In this document: one piece after another, positions 17,546 to 27,263 of the stretch | How the letters are laid out: each line of letters starts with the position of its first letter | How positions within the stretch are numbered: position 1 is the stretch's first letter | Source: Gemmatimonadota bacterium | GTDB lineage: Bacteria > Gemmatimonadota > Gemmatimonadetes > Gemmatimonadales > Gemmatimonadaceae | Assembly (NCBI GenBank): GCA_027307165.1 | Contig: DAHUXM010000023.1 | Location: 1 to 52,329, forward strand | Reading direction: 5' to 3' | Length of the DNA stretch: 52,329 bases | Notes under the pieces: model-generated | Databases searched by the model: none | Told to the model about the DNA's origin: nothing | The model's input: the letters and a program-made list of their open reading frames with translations, nothing else | Position numbers and translations under genes: made by a program

Positions 17546-19032
17546 CAACGAGCGCAGCGCGCGCGCAGGAATTCGACGAACGTCCCGACCGGCACGCCCG
17601 TCGGTCCCTTGGGAATGAAGCCGAGGTCCGTTTCGGAATACGCGGTGCCCGCGACGTCGAGGTGAACCCAGGGATACTCTTCCGCAAATTCGCGCAGGAA
17701 CGCGGCGGCGGTGATGGCCCCTCCCGGACGACCGCCGGAGTTCTTGATATCTGCGACGTCGGACTTGATGAGATCGGTGTAGTCATCCCAGAGCGGCAGC
17801 TGCCATCCACGCTCGCCGGAACGATCCGAAGCCACCAGCACTTCATCGACCAGCGACTGATTGGTCCCGAACACGCCGGTCGCGGTGTGACCGAGTGCGA
17901 TGACGCATGCACCGGTGAGCGTTGCCGCGTCGATGACGGCGGACGGCTTGAATCGCCGTACGTACGACAGGAGATCGGCGAGCACGAGACGTCCTTCTGC
18001 GTCCGTGTTCACGATCTCGATGTACTTGCCGAGCTGACTGCGCACGACGTCGCCCGGATTCATCGCGGTGCCGGACGGCATGTTGGTCGTCGCGCCGAAA
18101 ACACCGATGACGTTGATTGGAAGCTTCATGCGGCCGACCACTTCCATGGCGCCGATGACGCCGCCCGCGCCGCTCATGTCGAACTTCATCCACTCCATGC
18201 CGGCAGCGGGCTTGATCGAGATGCCGCCGGAGTCGAAGCACAATCCCTTGCCGACGAGCACCACCGGAGCGTCGCCATCCTTGCCGCCGCGATGCTCGAT
18301 CGCAACGAGACGCGGCTCCTGTGGCGTTCCCTGCGCGACTGCGAGGAACGATCCCATCTTCTCGGCTTCCAGTCCTCGGCGATCCAGCTCCGTGTAGCGC
18401 ATCCCGTGGCGCGTTGCGAGATCGCGCGCTGTCGCGGCGAGCAGATCCGGCGTGCAGATGTTACCGGGCGTCATGCCGAGCGTGCGCGCGAGCGATACAC
18501 CCGCGCCCATGGCGTTGCCGGCGTCGAGCGCAGATTGTGTTTCGGGAGTGACTGGCGCGAGTATCGTGGCAGATGCTACAGCCGCCTTTTTGTCCGCGTC
18601 TGGCGGCGGCGACTTTGTATCGAGATACTGCCACGCGCCGGCATGAAGACCGGCGGCGATTGCTTCGATCTGCGGCGCTGCGAAGGAGTCGCCAGTGATC
18701 GCGAGGGATCCCGTCCCCAACTTGGCGGCGGTGCGGGCCGCGAGCGCCGCCGCTCTGCGCACTGCATGCGCCGTTGCGGGTGAAGATCCGAGGCCGATCA
18801 CCGCAACGCGTCGAGGACCGGAGGTCACGCCGCTCAGAAATAGAATCTCGTCGCGCGAGCCACGAAAATCGCGATTGCGAAGTGCTGTTGCAATCGCGCC
18901 GCCCATAGCGTTGTCGAGATTCGCCAGTGTGGCCGGCAGCGCGGCGCCGGATGAGAGTGCGACGAAGAGAACAGGAGCTTGCGAAGCAGCAGCGTCAGCG
19001 CCCGAGAGCGCGACGGCGAAAGGACTGGTCAC
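17545..19032 (-). CDS. pepA: Leucyl aminopeptidase (cytosol aminopeptidase, M17)
   Basis: 495 residues. The C-terminal catalytic domain has the two-metal site stretches GLCFDSGGISIKPAAGMEWM, MSGAGGVIG and the signature NTDAEGRLVLADLL. The N-terminal macro-like domain is divergent, as usual. The enzyme removes N-terminal residues from peptides. The start is GTG, 21 bp after icd; the stop overlaps the outer-membrane receptor gene. No export signal is seen, so it is presumably cytoplasmic. Confidence 0.95.
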   Translation of the reverse strand: MTSPFAVALSGADAAASQAPVLFVALSSGAALPATLANLDNAMGGAIATALRNRDFRGSRDEILFLSGVTSGPRRVAVIGLGSSPATAHAVRRAAALAARTAAKLGTGSLAITGDSFAAPQIEAIAAGLHAGAWQYLDTKSPPPDADKKAAVASATILAPVTPETQSALDAGNAMGAGVSLARTLGMTPGNICTPDLLAATARDLATRHGMRYTELDRRGLEAEKMGSFLAVAQGTPQEPRLVAIEHRGGKDGDAPVVLVGKGLCFDSGGISIKPAAGMEWMKFDMSGAGGVIGAMEVVGRMKLPINVIGVFGATTNMPSGTAMNPGDVVRSQLGKYIEIVNTDAEGRLVLADLLSYVRRFKPSAVIDAATLTGACVIALGHTATGVFGTNQSLVDEVLVASDRSGERGWQLPLWDDYTDLIKSDVADIKNSGGRPGGAITAAAFLREFAEEYPWVHLDVAGTAYSETDLGFIPKGPTGVPVGTFVEFLRARCAR

Positions 19033-19053
19033 TGTGATTGACTCTGTTTGACG

Positions 19054-20292
19054 TTATGCGCGCATGCCGTTGATGATCGCGTCTGCGAAGCCCGAGGTCG
19101 AAACTTCGGTCGCGCCGGGCATCTGGCGTGCGAGATCGTATGTGACGGTGCGCGACTTGATTGCATTCTCCATCCCGCGCACGATGAGCGCGCCGGCCTC
19201 GCCCCATCCCATGTGGTCCAGCATCATCACACCGGACAGGATCACGCTGCCGGGATTGATCTTGTTGAGTCCGGCATATTTTGGCGCGGTGCCGTGGGTT
19301 GCTTCGAACACTGCGATCCCGTCGCCGACGTTGCCGCCTGGCGCGATGCCGAGTCCGCCGACCTGTGCTGCTGCTGCGTCGGAGAGATAGTCTCCGTTCA
19401 GGTTGGGCGTGGCTATCACCGAATATTCGGCAGGGCGCAATAAGAGCTGCTGGAACATGGAATCTGCGATGCGATCTCCGACGACGATCTTTCCGGAGGC
19501 GTTCCCGCCCTTGAGATCCGCTTCCATAATGGTCTGGGCGGCGTACTTCTCCTTCGCCACTTCGTAGCCCCAGTCGCGGAAGGCGCCTTCGGTGAACTTC
19601 ATGATGTTGCCCTTGTGCACCAGCGTCACGGTTGGGCGCTTGTTTGCCACCGCGTAGGACAGCGCCATGTCGACCAGGCGTTGCGATCCGAACTTGCTCA
19701 TCGGCTTGATGCCGATCGCGGAATTCTCGCGGATGTTGGCGCCGAACGAGTCGTGCAGAAAATCGCGCAGCTTGGTCGCCTCGGCGGATCCTGCCTTGTA
19801 CTCGATTCCTGCATAAACGTCTTCCGTGTTCTCGCGGAAGATCACCACGTTCACCTTCTCGGGCTCCTTGACCGGAGCGCCGACCCCCTCGAAGTAGCGC
19901 ACCGGACGGATGCAGGCGTAAAGGTCAAGCACCTGCCGCAGCGTGACGTTGAGGGAGCGGATACCGCCGCCCACGGGGGTCGTCAGCGGGCCCTTGATCG
20001 AAACCCGGAACTCGGCGAAGGCATCGACCGTTTCGTCCGGTAGCCAGCTGTTGAAGGCCTTGAAGGACTTCTCGCCGGCAAAGACCTCCATCCACGCAAT
20101 ACGCCGCTCTCCACCGTACGCCTTCTCGACCGCTGCGTCGAAGACCCGCACAGAGGCAGCCCAGATGTCGGGGCCGGTACCGTCGCCTTCGATGAACGGG
20201 ATGATCGGGTTGTTCGGCACCTGGAGGGCGCCGCCGGCATAGCCGATTCGCTCGCCGCTCGAGGGAACCGTTGCGTGCTTGTACGTGGCCAT
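19054..20292 (-). CDS. icd: Isocitrate dehydrogenase (NADP-dependent)
   Basis: A 412-residue TCA-cycle enzyme oxidising isocitrate to 2-oxoglutarate. The start [16 protein letters not shown], the substrate loop [13 protein letters not shown] (with the Ser phosphorylated in E. coli), the metal/substrate segment [15 protein letters not shown] and [19 protein letters not shown] are present. The length matches the homodimeric bacterial type. It heads the icd-pepA-receptor run. Confidence 0.97.
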   Translation of the reverse strand: MATYKHATVPSSGERIGYAGGALQVPNNPIIPFIEGDGTGPDIWAASVRVFDAAVEKAYGGERRIAWMEVFAGEKSFKAFNSWLPDETVDAFAEFRVSIKGPLTTPVGGGIRSLNVTLRQVLDLYACIRPVRYFEGVGAPVKEPEKVNVVIFRENTEDVYAGIEYKAGSAEATKLRDFLHDSFGANIRENSAIGIKPMSKFGSQRLVDMALSYAVANKRPTVTLVHKGNIMKFTEGAFRDWGYEVAKEKYAAQTIMEADLKGGNASGKIVVGDRIADSMFQQLLLRPAEYSVIATPNLNGDYLSDAAAAQVGGLGIAPGGNVGDGIAVFEATHGTAPKYAGLNKINPGSVILSGVMMLDHMGWGEAGALIVRGMENAIKSRTVTYDLARQMPGATEVSTSGFADAIINGMRA

Positions 20293-20402
20293 TCTCGGTT
20301 TGGTTGTTCAGGGGGGTAAACCTGAGAAAGTTACCCCGGCGGCTACCGGCGGGCCAGCGGCGCTGGCTTGCCCGGCGCCCCTTAAAAAACCGGAATGGCG
20401 AT

Positions 20403-20756
20403 CTACGGCTTTTTCAGGAGATCGCGGTCTGGTGCAGGGCCGGCCAGCCGGTTGACGCACGTTGACCTGGCGGTCGGCATCGAGACTGCCCGATTCGCGG
20501 GCGGCGCGACGCCGCCGGCATCCGTGCCCGGGGCGTCGGGCGCGGGTGCGACGACGGGCATGTTGCACGAGGCCGCGGGAGCCGGCTCGACCGCTACGAC
20601 GGCTGGTGCACGCGGGGTCAGTTGCTGGAAGGCCGCCGAGTGCTGGATCAGCGACTGCGTCGGTATTACCGATGAGATCCGCAGGCCCTGCCCCTGCAGC
20701 GCAACAGGTGTCGTCGCCATGAGAAGTCCGGCAAGTCCGGCAATCGTCGTCTTCAT
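20403..20756 (-). CDS. Small secreted Ala/Pro-rich protein of unknown function
   Basis: 117 residues. The ATG at 20754-20756 follows a strong purine-rich ribosome site (GGGAGGGTGGGAAGAAG). It encodes a signal peptide (KTTIAGLAGLLMATTPVALQG) and then a low-complexity Ala/Pro/Val body with two widely spaced Cys. No domain is recognised. It is divergent from the gene at 20851, with 94 bp between the two starts. A perfect 15-bp palindrome (20353-20367) downstream has no T-tract. Confidence 0.55.
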   Translation of the reverse strand: MKTTIAGLAGLLMATTPVALQGQGLRISSVIPTQSLIQHSAAFQQLTPRAPAVVAVEPAPAASCNMPVVAPAPDAPGTDAGGVAPPANRAVSMPTARSTCVNRLAGPAPDRDLLKKP

Positions 20757-20850
20757 CTTCTTCCCACCCTCCCCTATCCGGTCTGGACGATGGAACATGG
20801 CGCGGGATTCCGCGTGGCGCCAGCCCCGCGCGTGTCCTAGCTTGAAGCGC

Positions 20851-21282
20851 ATGCCGACTGCCTGCTTCAGAGTGTCACTCCGGCTCGCTCAGATCGCCGC
20901 GCTGGCCCTCTGTGCGATGACGCCACGCATGGCCGTGGCGCAGGGGACGTGGACCGGGGTCGGTGCGATCAACGGAACTGTGATGTACATGGATACGACC
21001 ACCATCGTGCGCACGGGCAACCTGCGCAAGGTGTGGATCAGATCCATCGATCCATCTCCCAAGTCCTTTGTCGCGGGCAAGGACACGCTTGACTTCGACA
21101 CCGTGATAGGGCTCAACGTGTTCGATTGCTCGAAGCACACGCGGACCGTTACCACCATAACGTATTTGCTGGGTAACGACATCATCTTCAACGTCCCCGA
21201 GACGCACGACAAGCCGGAACAAGTGAAGCCGCGAAGTTTTTTCGACGCGGTGTACAACGATCTCTGCGGGGTACGTCAGTAG
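20851..21282 (+). CDS. Secreted protein resembling surface-adhesin E family
   Basis: 143 residues on the plus strand. The signal peptide (VSLRLAQIAALALCAMTPRM, AVAQG cleavage) is followed by a compact domain with TVMYMDTTTIVRTGNLRKVWIR and a Cys pair (FDCSKH, NDLCGV). The pattern (a wild-type Trp start, D-x-x-S/T-I-x-R-x-G-x-x-K-x-W, a late Cys) resembles the surface-adhesin protein E-like domain found in many Gram-negatives. The function is unproved. It is an isolated gene between two minus-strand units. Confidence 0.65.
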   Translation: MPTACFRVSLRLAQIAALALCAMTPRMAVAQGTWTGVGAINGTVMYMDTTTIVRTGNLRKVWIRSIDPSPKSFVAGKDTLDFDTVIGLNVFDCSKHTRTVTTITYLLGNDIIFNVPETHDKPEQVKPRSFFDAVYNDLCGVRQ

Positions 21283-21358
21283 AGGGAAGATTCGTCCCGT
21301 CGCAAGTCGTCATTGCGGCGAAGGCCGAGATGATGCTTTACGACCAACGCGGTGCTTT

Positions 21359-21757
21359 CTACGCCGTCGCGCGGAATGGCTCAAAGGGCGAGATCCCGAG
21401 CCTCAGCTGCATGCCGTACGCGATGCGATGTGCCAGTTCCTTCATCAGCGAAGCCGACGGCCCTGCGAATCGCGCATCGACCACGCGCTCCAGCGTTGCA
21501 ACCCAGCGCGCGAAGTGGTCGCCGGTGAGACCCGGCATTGCCATGTGCGGGCGGAACGCGTTGCCGGTATAGCTGCGCGTGCGGAACAACAGCGTGGACC
21601 AGAACGCAACGATCTTCGGCATGTGCACGGACATGTCGACTTCCGCAAAATATTTCGCAAGCAGCGGGTCGGATGCGATTATCGCGTAGAACGCCGTGAG
21701 GAGTTCGTCGAGATCCTCATCGCGGACGTCGCGCCGGATCGCGTTCACGTCATGCAT
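21359..21757 (-). CDS. Group III truncated hemoglobin
   Basis: 132 residues matching the trHb group III pattern: LLTAFYAIIASDPLLAKYF (helices A-B), HMPKIVAFWSTLLFRTRSYTGN (helices C-E) and PHMAMPGLTGDHFARWVATL. His71 or His81 would supply the proximal haem ligand; group III proteins conserve the PH...HFxRW stretch. These bind O2 or NO, and their physiological roles are mostly untested. The stop of the upstream cupin gene overlaps the start by one base, so the two are coupled. Confidence 0.85.
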   Translation of the reverse strand: MHDVNAIRRDVRDEDLDELLTAFYAIIASDPLLAKYFAEVDMSVHMPKIVAFWSTLLFRTRSYTGNAFRPHMAMPGLTGDHFARWVATLERVVDARFAGPSASLMKELAHRIAYGMQLRLGISPFEPFRATA

Positions 21758-22146
21758 CAGATGTGTGGCGGTGCCGCGTCCGCGTTGGTGTTCCCATGCA
21801 CCACGGTGAGCAGAAAGACGCAGCCGTCTCTCGACGATGCCGCGTGCTCGACGCCGCCTGCGAAGACCAGAACGTCGCCCTTGACGAGATGATACTCGCC
21901 ATCCATCGCGCGGAATGTTATCTCGCCGTCGGTCACGTGAATCGTCACGGGATTATCGGCGCTGTGCGGCGGTAGATCGCCGCCGGGAGGAAGCGCCATC
22001 AGCACCAGGCGAAGCGGGCCTTCCTTTACGAGAGTCCGGGCAGTCCGGTCCCGCTGCGCGAGAAGCTCACGGTCGATTATGAGTTCATCCTGCGACAGGT
22101 GATGGACGAGAACCTCGCCTTCGATCGTTCTGTTCATCGACGACAT
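21757..22146 (-). CDS. Cupin-domain protein
   Basis: 129 residues. A single cupin barrel is indicated by LRLVLMALPPGGDLPPHSADNPVT (motif 1, with H but without the usual HxH pair) and YHLVKGDVLVFAGGVEHAASS (motif 2, with the His of PxxxxH). The metal set is therefore incomplete compared with classic cupins. The substrate is unknown. It overlaps the truncated hemoglobin gene, suggesting a shared stress or nitric-oxide role, which is inference. Confidence 0.75.
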   Translation of the reverse strand: MSSMNRTIEGEVLVHHLSQDELIIDRELLAQRDRTARTLVKEGPLRLVLMALPPGGDLPPHSADNPVTIHVTDGEITFRAMDGEYHLVKGDVLVFAGGVEHAASSRDGCVFLLTVVHGNTNADAAPPHI

Positions 22147-22212
22147 GAATGCTCCGTGAAAGATGGCGCAGTCGCGCCGGTCTCTGTAATGAATGCCCGG
22201 GTGAATTGCTTG

Positions 22213-23394
22213 TCAATCACGGGCCACGCACTCGCGAACGAACTCTCGAGTCTCCGCTGCGACGCGATCCCAGTTGTAATGCGATTCCACGGCCACGCGT
22301 CCCGCCGAGCCAAGGCGCGAGCGAAGAGACGGATCTCGAAGAATGCTGCCGATCGCAGCCGTTGCCGCACCAATGTCGGTGGGATCCACCACGAAACCAG
22401 TCTCGCCGTCGCGAACGGCCGCACGTACTCCGCCGGAATCACCACCGACGACGGGAATTCCGCTTGCGCCCGCCTCGACGAACGAAATTCCAAATCCTTC
22501 CACGTTTATCTCGTTGTCGAGGCGCGAAAGCCCCACATAAACGGTGGACGTGGCGTACGCGTCGGCGAGATCCTCGTCGTTCAGCTGTCCCGCAAAGTGA
22601 ACGCGATCGGCCACACGCAACGTTTCCGCAAGCGCGCGCAGCCGCGGCTCGTCATCGCCGGTTCCCACTATCACGTAGTGCAGCGTCGGAAATTCCGACT
22701 GCAGCACGCCGAGGGCCTCGATCGCGATGTCCTGCCCCTTGTGCGGAACGAGCCGCGCCACCGACAACATGATCGGGACGTCACCCAGCTCCAGTTTCGC
22801 GCGCAACTTGCCCGTCTCGCGCGACGGAGAAAAGCGCACAGGATCCGTCCCCAGATCGATCGCTGCAACGGGGGGCGGACTGACGATTCCAATTTCGTTC
22901 ATGATGTCGCGCGTGAGCGATGCGGACCATTCCGAATTGGCGACGATGCCAGCGGTGTCACTCAACAGGCGGTACGCACTTATGCGCTTGCTCCAGTGCG
23001 CCGCAGTCTTGCGCCGCTCGCGCAGCAGATCTCCGCCGTTCACATATATCACATACGGCACCGCGGTCCGCTTGTGCGCCCACCAGACCGCATAGCCGAC
23101 GGGACGAATCTCTCCGCAGTGAATGACGTCTACGCCGCTAGTGCAGCGCCGCGCAAGCCAGCGCCCCCAGCGTATCTCGTTCGCGAACAACTTTGCCGAT
23201 GCAAATGGGAATTCCTGCCGGTCGATGCGGTACGCTTCGAGCGCATCCAGCGCCGCGGAATCGTCACACGCAACCGTGGATACATCCATTGGCTCGCCAT
23301 AGCGACGAACCAGCTCTGCGTGGCGTCGCGACATGCCGCCGCCGACTGGCGGGAAGTTCTGCGTTACGAAAACATTGCTGAGCGGTTCCGTCAT
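22213..23394 (-). CDS. Glycosyltransferase family 4
   Basis: 393 residues with a GT-B fold. The N-terminal glycine-rich acceptor loop is NFPPVGGGMSRRHAEL. The C-terminal donor domain has MLSVARLVPHKGQD, HYVIVGTGDDEPRL and the E-x7-E signature GFGISFVEAGASGIPVVGG. It transfers a sugar from a nucleotide donor, probably to a lipid-linked or cell-surface glycan. The ATG at 23392-23394 overlaps the preceding GT9 gene by 4 bp; upstream in-frame codons are shadow sequence of that gene. Confidence 0.9.
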   Translation of the reverse strand: MTEPLSNVFVTQNFPPVGGGMSRRHAELVRRYGEPMDVSTVACDDSAALDALEAYRIDRQEFPFASAKLFANEIRWGRWLARRCTSGVDVIHCGEIRPVGYAVWWAHKRTAVPYVIYVNGGDLLRERRKTAAHWSKRISAYRLLSDTAGIVANSEWSASLTRDIMNEIGIVSPPPVAAIDLGTDPVRFSPSRETGKLRAKLELGDVPIMLSVARLVPHKGQDIAIEALGVLQSEFPTLHYVIVGTGDDEPRLRALAETLRVADRVHFAGQLNDEDLADAYATSTVYVGLSRLDNEINVEGFGISFVEAGASGIPVVGGDSGGVRAAVRDGETGFVVDPTDIGAATAAIGSILRDPSLRSRLGSAGRVAVESHYNWDRVAAETREFVRECVARD

Positions 23395-24554
23395 CCAGCG
23401 GTGCGCTGCCGGGACGCGAGATCGGAGTGCTGTATCGCGTCGCGGTCGGATGGCAGCTCGCACAGGCGCAGCACCGCGGGCAATACGTCTTCCACATCCA
23501 GCCGGGAGATCGTTTCCCCGCTCCAGCATACCACCTCGCCAGCAATGTCCCACGGCGCGTACGGCCAGCAGTCGCCTCGCAGCAATACAACTGCTGGCTT
23601 GTTGAACGCACTTGCCGCGTGCGAGATGCTGGTGTCAGGGGTGAATACAAGGTCGCTGGTCGCAACCAGCGCCAGCGCGTCGCGCAGCTCGGGCGTCTTC
23701 GTTGCCTCCCCTCTCACGGCTGCAGCGACGGTCTTCACGCTCTCCCACTCACTCGGAAGCCCGATCACGACGATCGGCATGTCGGGATGCGCAGTACGGG
23801 CAGCGCGAAGCACCGTCACGAAGCGATCGTCCGGCCAGCGGCGCTTCTGCTCGGATGCTGACAGATTCACCAGCAGGCGCGGCTCGCGCGAGTCGCTGCG
23901 CACGCGGTCAGATCCAGGCTGCGCCTTTGCGCGCCTCCACGTGCCTTCAGCGTCATCCAGCTCCTCGCCCGAGAGAAACAACTGCGGGCGCCAGTTGAAT
24001 CTATGCACGTCCACGCCGAACGGTTCTGCGAGCGCGCGCGAGCCGTGGATATAGTGTTCGTGTCTGTCGTACGGCCGCGCGCGAACGTTATACACCAGAT
24101 CGTTGTTCCCGCCGCCAACGCCGACCCGATACTTCGCACGCGCGGCGAGCATGAGCAACGGCGTCGAAGTGAACGTCCTGGGATTGTTGATGCGGCCGTC
24201 CACGATCACGTCGTAACGCTCGGCGGCGAGCTCGCGGGCGAGCCTGCGATAACTGCCCCAGCTTTTCCGATCCAGCGTGAAGATCCGTCGGACGTAGGGA
24301 TTGCGATCGAGTACAGTGGCCGTGTTGGGCGCCGCTACGACGTCGAGGGTAACAAGAGGCGACGATTGAGCCAGGGCTCGAATCATCCCCGTCGCCATGA
24401 TCATGTCACCGATACGCTCATACCTCAGAAAAAGAACCTTGAGCGGGCGCGCTTTGACGTCCGGAAGCGTGGTCTCGCGCTGTCCGGGGAGCATTCGAGC
24501 TATGGCGCGCATCCACGCAAGACGCCACGCACGCTCGACGCCTCTCAACTGCAT
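23391..24554 (-). CDS. Glycosyltransferase family 9 (heptosyltransferase-like)
   Basis: 387 residues. The GT9 hallmarks are KVLFLRYERIGDMIMATGMIRAL (start), VNLSASEQKRRWPDDRF and LVFTPDTSISHAASAFNKPAVVLL. Members add heptose or related sugars to lipopolysaccharide core. The N-terminal 35 residues (MQLRGVERAWRLAWMRAIAR) are basic and could be a membrane-association helix. It is translationally coupled to the GT4 gene, so the pair probably builds one surface glycan. Confidence 0.9.
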   Translation of the reverse strand: MQLRGVERAWRLAWMRAIARMLPGQRETTLPDVKARPLKVLFLRYERIGDMIMATGMIRALAQSSPLVTLDVVAAPNTATVLDRNPYVRRIFTLDRKSWGSYRRLARELAAERYDVIVDGRINNPRTFTSTPLLMLAARAKYRVGVGGGNNDLVYNVRARPYDRHEHYIHGSRALAEPFGVDVHRFNWRPQLFLSGEELDDAEGTWRRAKAQPGSDRVRSDSREPRLLVNLSASEQKRRWPDDRFVTVLRAARTAHPDMPIVVIGLPSEWESVKTVAAAVRGEATKTPELRDALALVATSDLVFTPDTSISHAASAFNKPAVVLLRGDCWPYAPWDIAGEVVCWSGETISRLDVEDVLPAVLRLCELPSDRDAIQHSDLASRQRTAG

Positions 24555-24685
24555 CTACTGGACTCCTGTGGCCTCAATCGACCCCCCCGGCCGACGCATC
24601 GACGGTGCCATGGACGCGTACCGCGACTCGGGGGGCACTGGGCCAGCGACTACAACCGAACATGGTATGAGTGATAGCGTACTTA

Positions 24686-24771
24686 TGCCCAGAGCGAGAC
24701 TCGAACTCGCACGATCATCGCTGATCGGGGGATTTTGAGTCCCCTGCGTCTACCGATTCCGCCATCCGGGC
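24686..24771 (-). tRNA. tRNA-Leu (anticodon CAA)
   Basis: 86 nt. The acceptor stem pairs GCCCGGA with TCTGGGC and is followed by discriminator A. The anticodon stem GGGGA/TCCCC closes the loop CTCAAAA, giving CAA (reads UUG). A long variable arm (CCGATCAGCGATGATCGT region) marks it as class II, and the T arm contains GTTCGAGTC. The CCA end is not encoded. It stands alone, 131 bp upstream of the GT9 gene. Confidence 0.95.
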
Positions 24772-24868
24772 CGACCGGCAAATTTACCCGTTTCACTCGT
24801 AGCCTACAACCGACAGTGAAGACTCGAGCCACCCCCAACACGCCGACTTTGCCACCCTCGGCAGCACG

Positions 24869-26062
24869 TCAGGGCTGAGGATCCTGCAACGAAACGTGCA
24901 ACCGGGCCGACAACCCGCGTCCCGGCTTTACCGGGCCTCCGAATAGCTGCTCCTTGCTCACTCCGCTCGGCGCCCGGCCCACGAACCTGAGCGCGCGCAT
25001 CGACTGAACCTCTGTCGCGATGAAGGGGCGGCTGTCCGGCGCGGGTGTGCTGTACCGTTGCGTCGATGCAATCGTATCCGGAAGGGCGATTCTCGGCAGC
25101 ACTTCGCGGTATGTCGTTCTCACCTCCAGACGGCCATAACCGGGCGCGACGTTGCCCGGGTGGGTAAGTCGCACCACCGCGCTCCGCACGACGAACGTGA
25201 GACTGTCCAGCGTCACGGTGCCCTCGACATCGGGCGCCGTGATCGTCGCGAGCGGACGGAAGTTGATGTCGTAATTACCCGATTCGGCAACACCGTAGTC
25301 GAAGCAGTGCGTCGCCAGAAAAGTGCTGTCCGCGAAGTCCAGCGTCGATGGCAGTCGCATGCGCTCCCACGCGCCACGCGGGTCGGTTCGATCGGTGAAG
25401 ATGGTACGGCCGCGGCCGTACGGCATCAGCGCGTCGCTGCGATAGGCGAGCGTGTCTAGCACCGAGCGCGCGGAATCGGGTGAGCCAACGGGCGTGCTCG
25501 TCTGGACGTCCTCGACGGTGTACTCGAACGGATATGACCGTCTGAGCAGCAGCTCACGGTCCGCGTTCTGGCGTACGTCAGCCATGAACTCGCCGAGAAT
25601 CGGAGTGGCTTCGCTGTCGACGCCGGGGCTGGTGCAGACTTGGGGTGCACGGACATTGACATCGGTCAGCCTGATCGTCACCGCCTTCATCACGACGACG
25701 AGAGTGGGCGGCGGTGAGCGCTCCGAAATATCAACGACCGTATCGTGGGCCGCGAAGCCGAGCTGCCGGATGCGAACGTGATATCGCCCGGCGGCGACCT
25801 TGAATGAGAAATGGCCGGCGTCGTCTGCGAAATGCCGGGCGTGCGCCTCCACCAGCTCGACACTGCTGTACGGTGCCGGCGAAGTGGAATCCTGACGCAC
25901 GACCGTGCCGCGGAAGATGATCGTCGCCGGAGCCGGCGCGGGATGTGCGTGCGCGCGCTGCGCGAGCAACGGAGTGGCTGTCGCGCACAACGCCGCGTAC
26001 GCGCCGAGCACAGCGGCGAGGGATCTGCGGGCGCAGTCCGAACCGGGACGTACGAACGTCAC
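24869..26062 (-). CDS. Secreted carboxypeptidase-regulatory-like domain protein
   Basis: 397 residues with a GTG start. The signal peptide (LAAVLGAYAALCATATPLLA) precedes a transthyretin-like CarboxypepD_reg domain (about 45-130: FRGTVVRQDST, VELVEAHARHFADDAGHFSF, GRYHVRIRQLGFAAHDT) like those at the front of TonB receptors. The remaining 260 residues have no recognised domain and look like a secreted beta-rich fold. It lies 10 bp after the second TadG-like gene, so it is probably the last cistron of the pilus operon; a role in the pilus is only inferred from position. Confidence 0.7.
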   Translation of the reverse strand: MTFVRPGSDCARRSLAAVLGAYAALCATATPLLAQRAHAHPAPAPATIIFRGTVVRQDSTSPAPYSSVELVEAHARHFADDAGHFSFKVAAGRYHVRIRQLGFAAHDTVVDISERSPPPTLVVVMKAVTIRLTDVNVRAPQVCTSPGVDSEATPILGEFMADVRQNADRELLLRRSYPFEYTVEDVQTSTPVGSPDSARSVLDTLAYRSDALMPYGRGRTIFTDRTDPRGAWERMRLPSTLDFADSTFLATHCFDYGVAESGNYDINFRPLATITAPDVEGTVTLDSLTFVVRSAVVRLTHPGNVAPGYGRLEVRTTYREVLPRIALPDTIASTQRYSTPAPDSRPFIATEVQSMRALRFVGRAPSGVSKEQLFGGPVKPGRGLSARLHVSLQDPQP

Positions 26063-26072
26063 GCATCCACCG

Positions 26073-27230
26073 TCACTTCACTAGAATGACCCGCTGCAGC
26101 AAGCCCGGCGTGGTTCCGATGGTTCCACCGGGGTCGTTCGCGATTGTGAAGTGTCCGGTTATCACTCCATTTGGCGTGCCAGGGAGCGGTGGATAGTCGA
26201 TCACTGCGGCGCCTATCGTTACGACCTTGTAGCAGACACCGGTACCCGTCGTCTGGCCGGAACAGGCGGCCCCGTCCGTCGCAGGCTTGTCCGTCGGATA
26301 CGTTGCTCCGGGATCCGTAGTGGGATTGTCGTACAGCGCGAATTTCATCGTGCACGGCGTGTTGTTGCTGCAGAACGTCCTTACCCCCTGCCTTGTCTGG
26401 CCGACGATGTTACCGGTCTGAACGTCGATGTTGTCACCTGCACCGATCGCATAGGATTCGCTGCAGTTGGCCGCAAGCTCGTTGCCGTACTGGTTCCCGC
26501 CGCGATCGCCGGGTTGCAATCCGATGATGTTGAAGCTTCCGGGCGTGTTGGCACTGTTGGGGCACGTAGCGTGGCCGGTGGATCCATCCTTGAGGCAGAA
26601 GATCAGCTGCGACGAATTGTTGTGCAGCGTGCTGTAATCGATTCCGTCCAGAACGCGCAGAGGATTGCGGGCAACGCCGCCGCGGAAAGGATCGAGTGCG
26701 GCCAGAAGCAGCGAATAGTCGACCGCGAGCGGCTTGATGCATGATGTCTTGTCAACTGTTGGCGCGACCCACGCCGCAGCCACGGCACCGACGTTTCCGT
26801 TGGTCGCGTTGAGAACAGCGGAGAACAGATAGCTCGTCGGATCGCTGCCCGTCACCTGCACTGCATTGTCGGTTGAAACGCACGGAAGCGCGTGCGGCGA
26901 GCCTGAATGCCACGTGTTGGGCGTCGTGCCATTGACGGGGAGCCCATCCCACACGCCGCACATCACATCGCCGACAACGAGCGCCGCATTGTGCGTCAGT
27001 ATCCGGTTCCTGTTTCCCGCGGCAACCGCCGAATCCGACACATGATTCGTAGTCACCGAGAGATGCAGCGCCCCTGAAAGCGCAGCGGCATCCGATGCAG
27101 TCTGAAGCTCATTCTTCTGCACGTACAACCGACTCAGATCTATCACGAACGCAAGCATGATCACGAGCGTGGCGACCGCGAATGCGGCCAGAATCATGAT
27201 CGCTCCCCTTCTGTTCTTCAACCTCGGCAT
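26073..27230 (-). CDS. TadG-like pilus assembly protein (second copy)
   Basis: 385 residues. The start MPRLKNRRGAIMILAAFAVATL is a prepilin-like segment (Gly-Ala junction) leading into one membrane helix and the TadG signature VIDLSRLYVQKNELQTASDAAALSGA. The rest is a secreted Gly/Ser/Thr-rich domain with several Cys pairs. TadG proteins belong to the minor or surface part of Tad pili. GGAGG precedes the ATG. It is clearly a paralogue of 27264-28334, sharing the start and the C-terminal GHF...V-LV ending. Confidence 0.85.
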   Translation of the reverse strand: MPRLKNRRGAIMILAAFAVATLVIMLAFVIDLSRLYVQKNELQTASDAAALSGALHLSVTTNHVSDSAVAAGNRNRILTHNAALVVGDVMCGVWDGLPVNGTTPNTWHSGSPHALPCVSTDNAVQVTGSDPTSYLFSAVLNATNGNVGAVAAAWVAPTVDKTSCIKPLAVDYSLLLAALDPFRGGVARNPLRVLDGIDYSTLHNNSSQLIFCLKDGSTGHATCPNSANTPGSFNIIGLQPGDRGGNQYGNELAANCSESYAIGAGDNIDVQTGNIVGQTRQGVRTFCSNNTPCTMKFALYDNPTTDPGATYPTDKPATDGAACSGQTTGTGVCYKVVTIGAAVIDYPPLPGTPNGVITGHFTIANDPGGTIGTTPGLLQRVILVK

Positions 27231-27263
27231 GAGGCCTCCGATGCGGGCCGTGAAATCGAACCG

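Noticed and set aside
20353-20367. Palindrome GCCAGCGGCGCTGGC as a terminator
   Set aside because: No T-tract on either strand and isolated in GC-rich sequence; too weak to list as a terminator.
22099-24054. Long plus-strand frame of about 650 codons
   Set aside because: It lies antisense to two well-supported glycosyltransferase genes and is Arg/His-rich shadow sequence.
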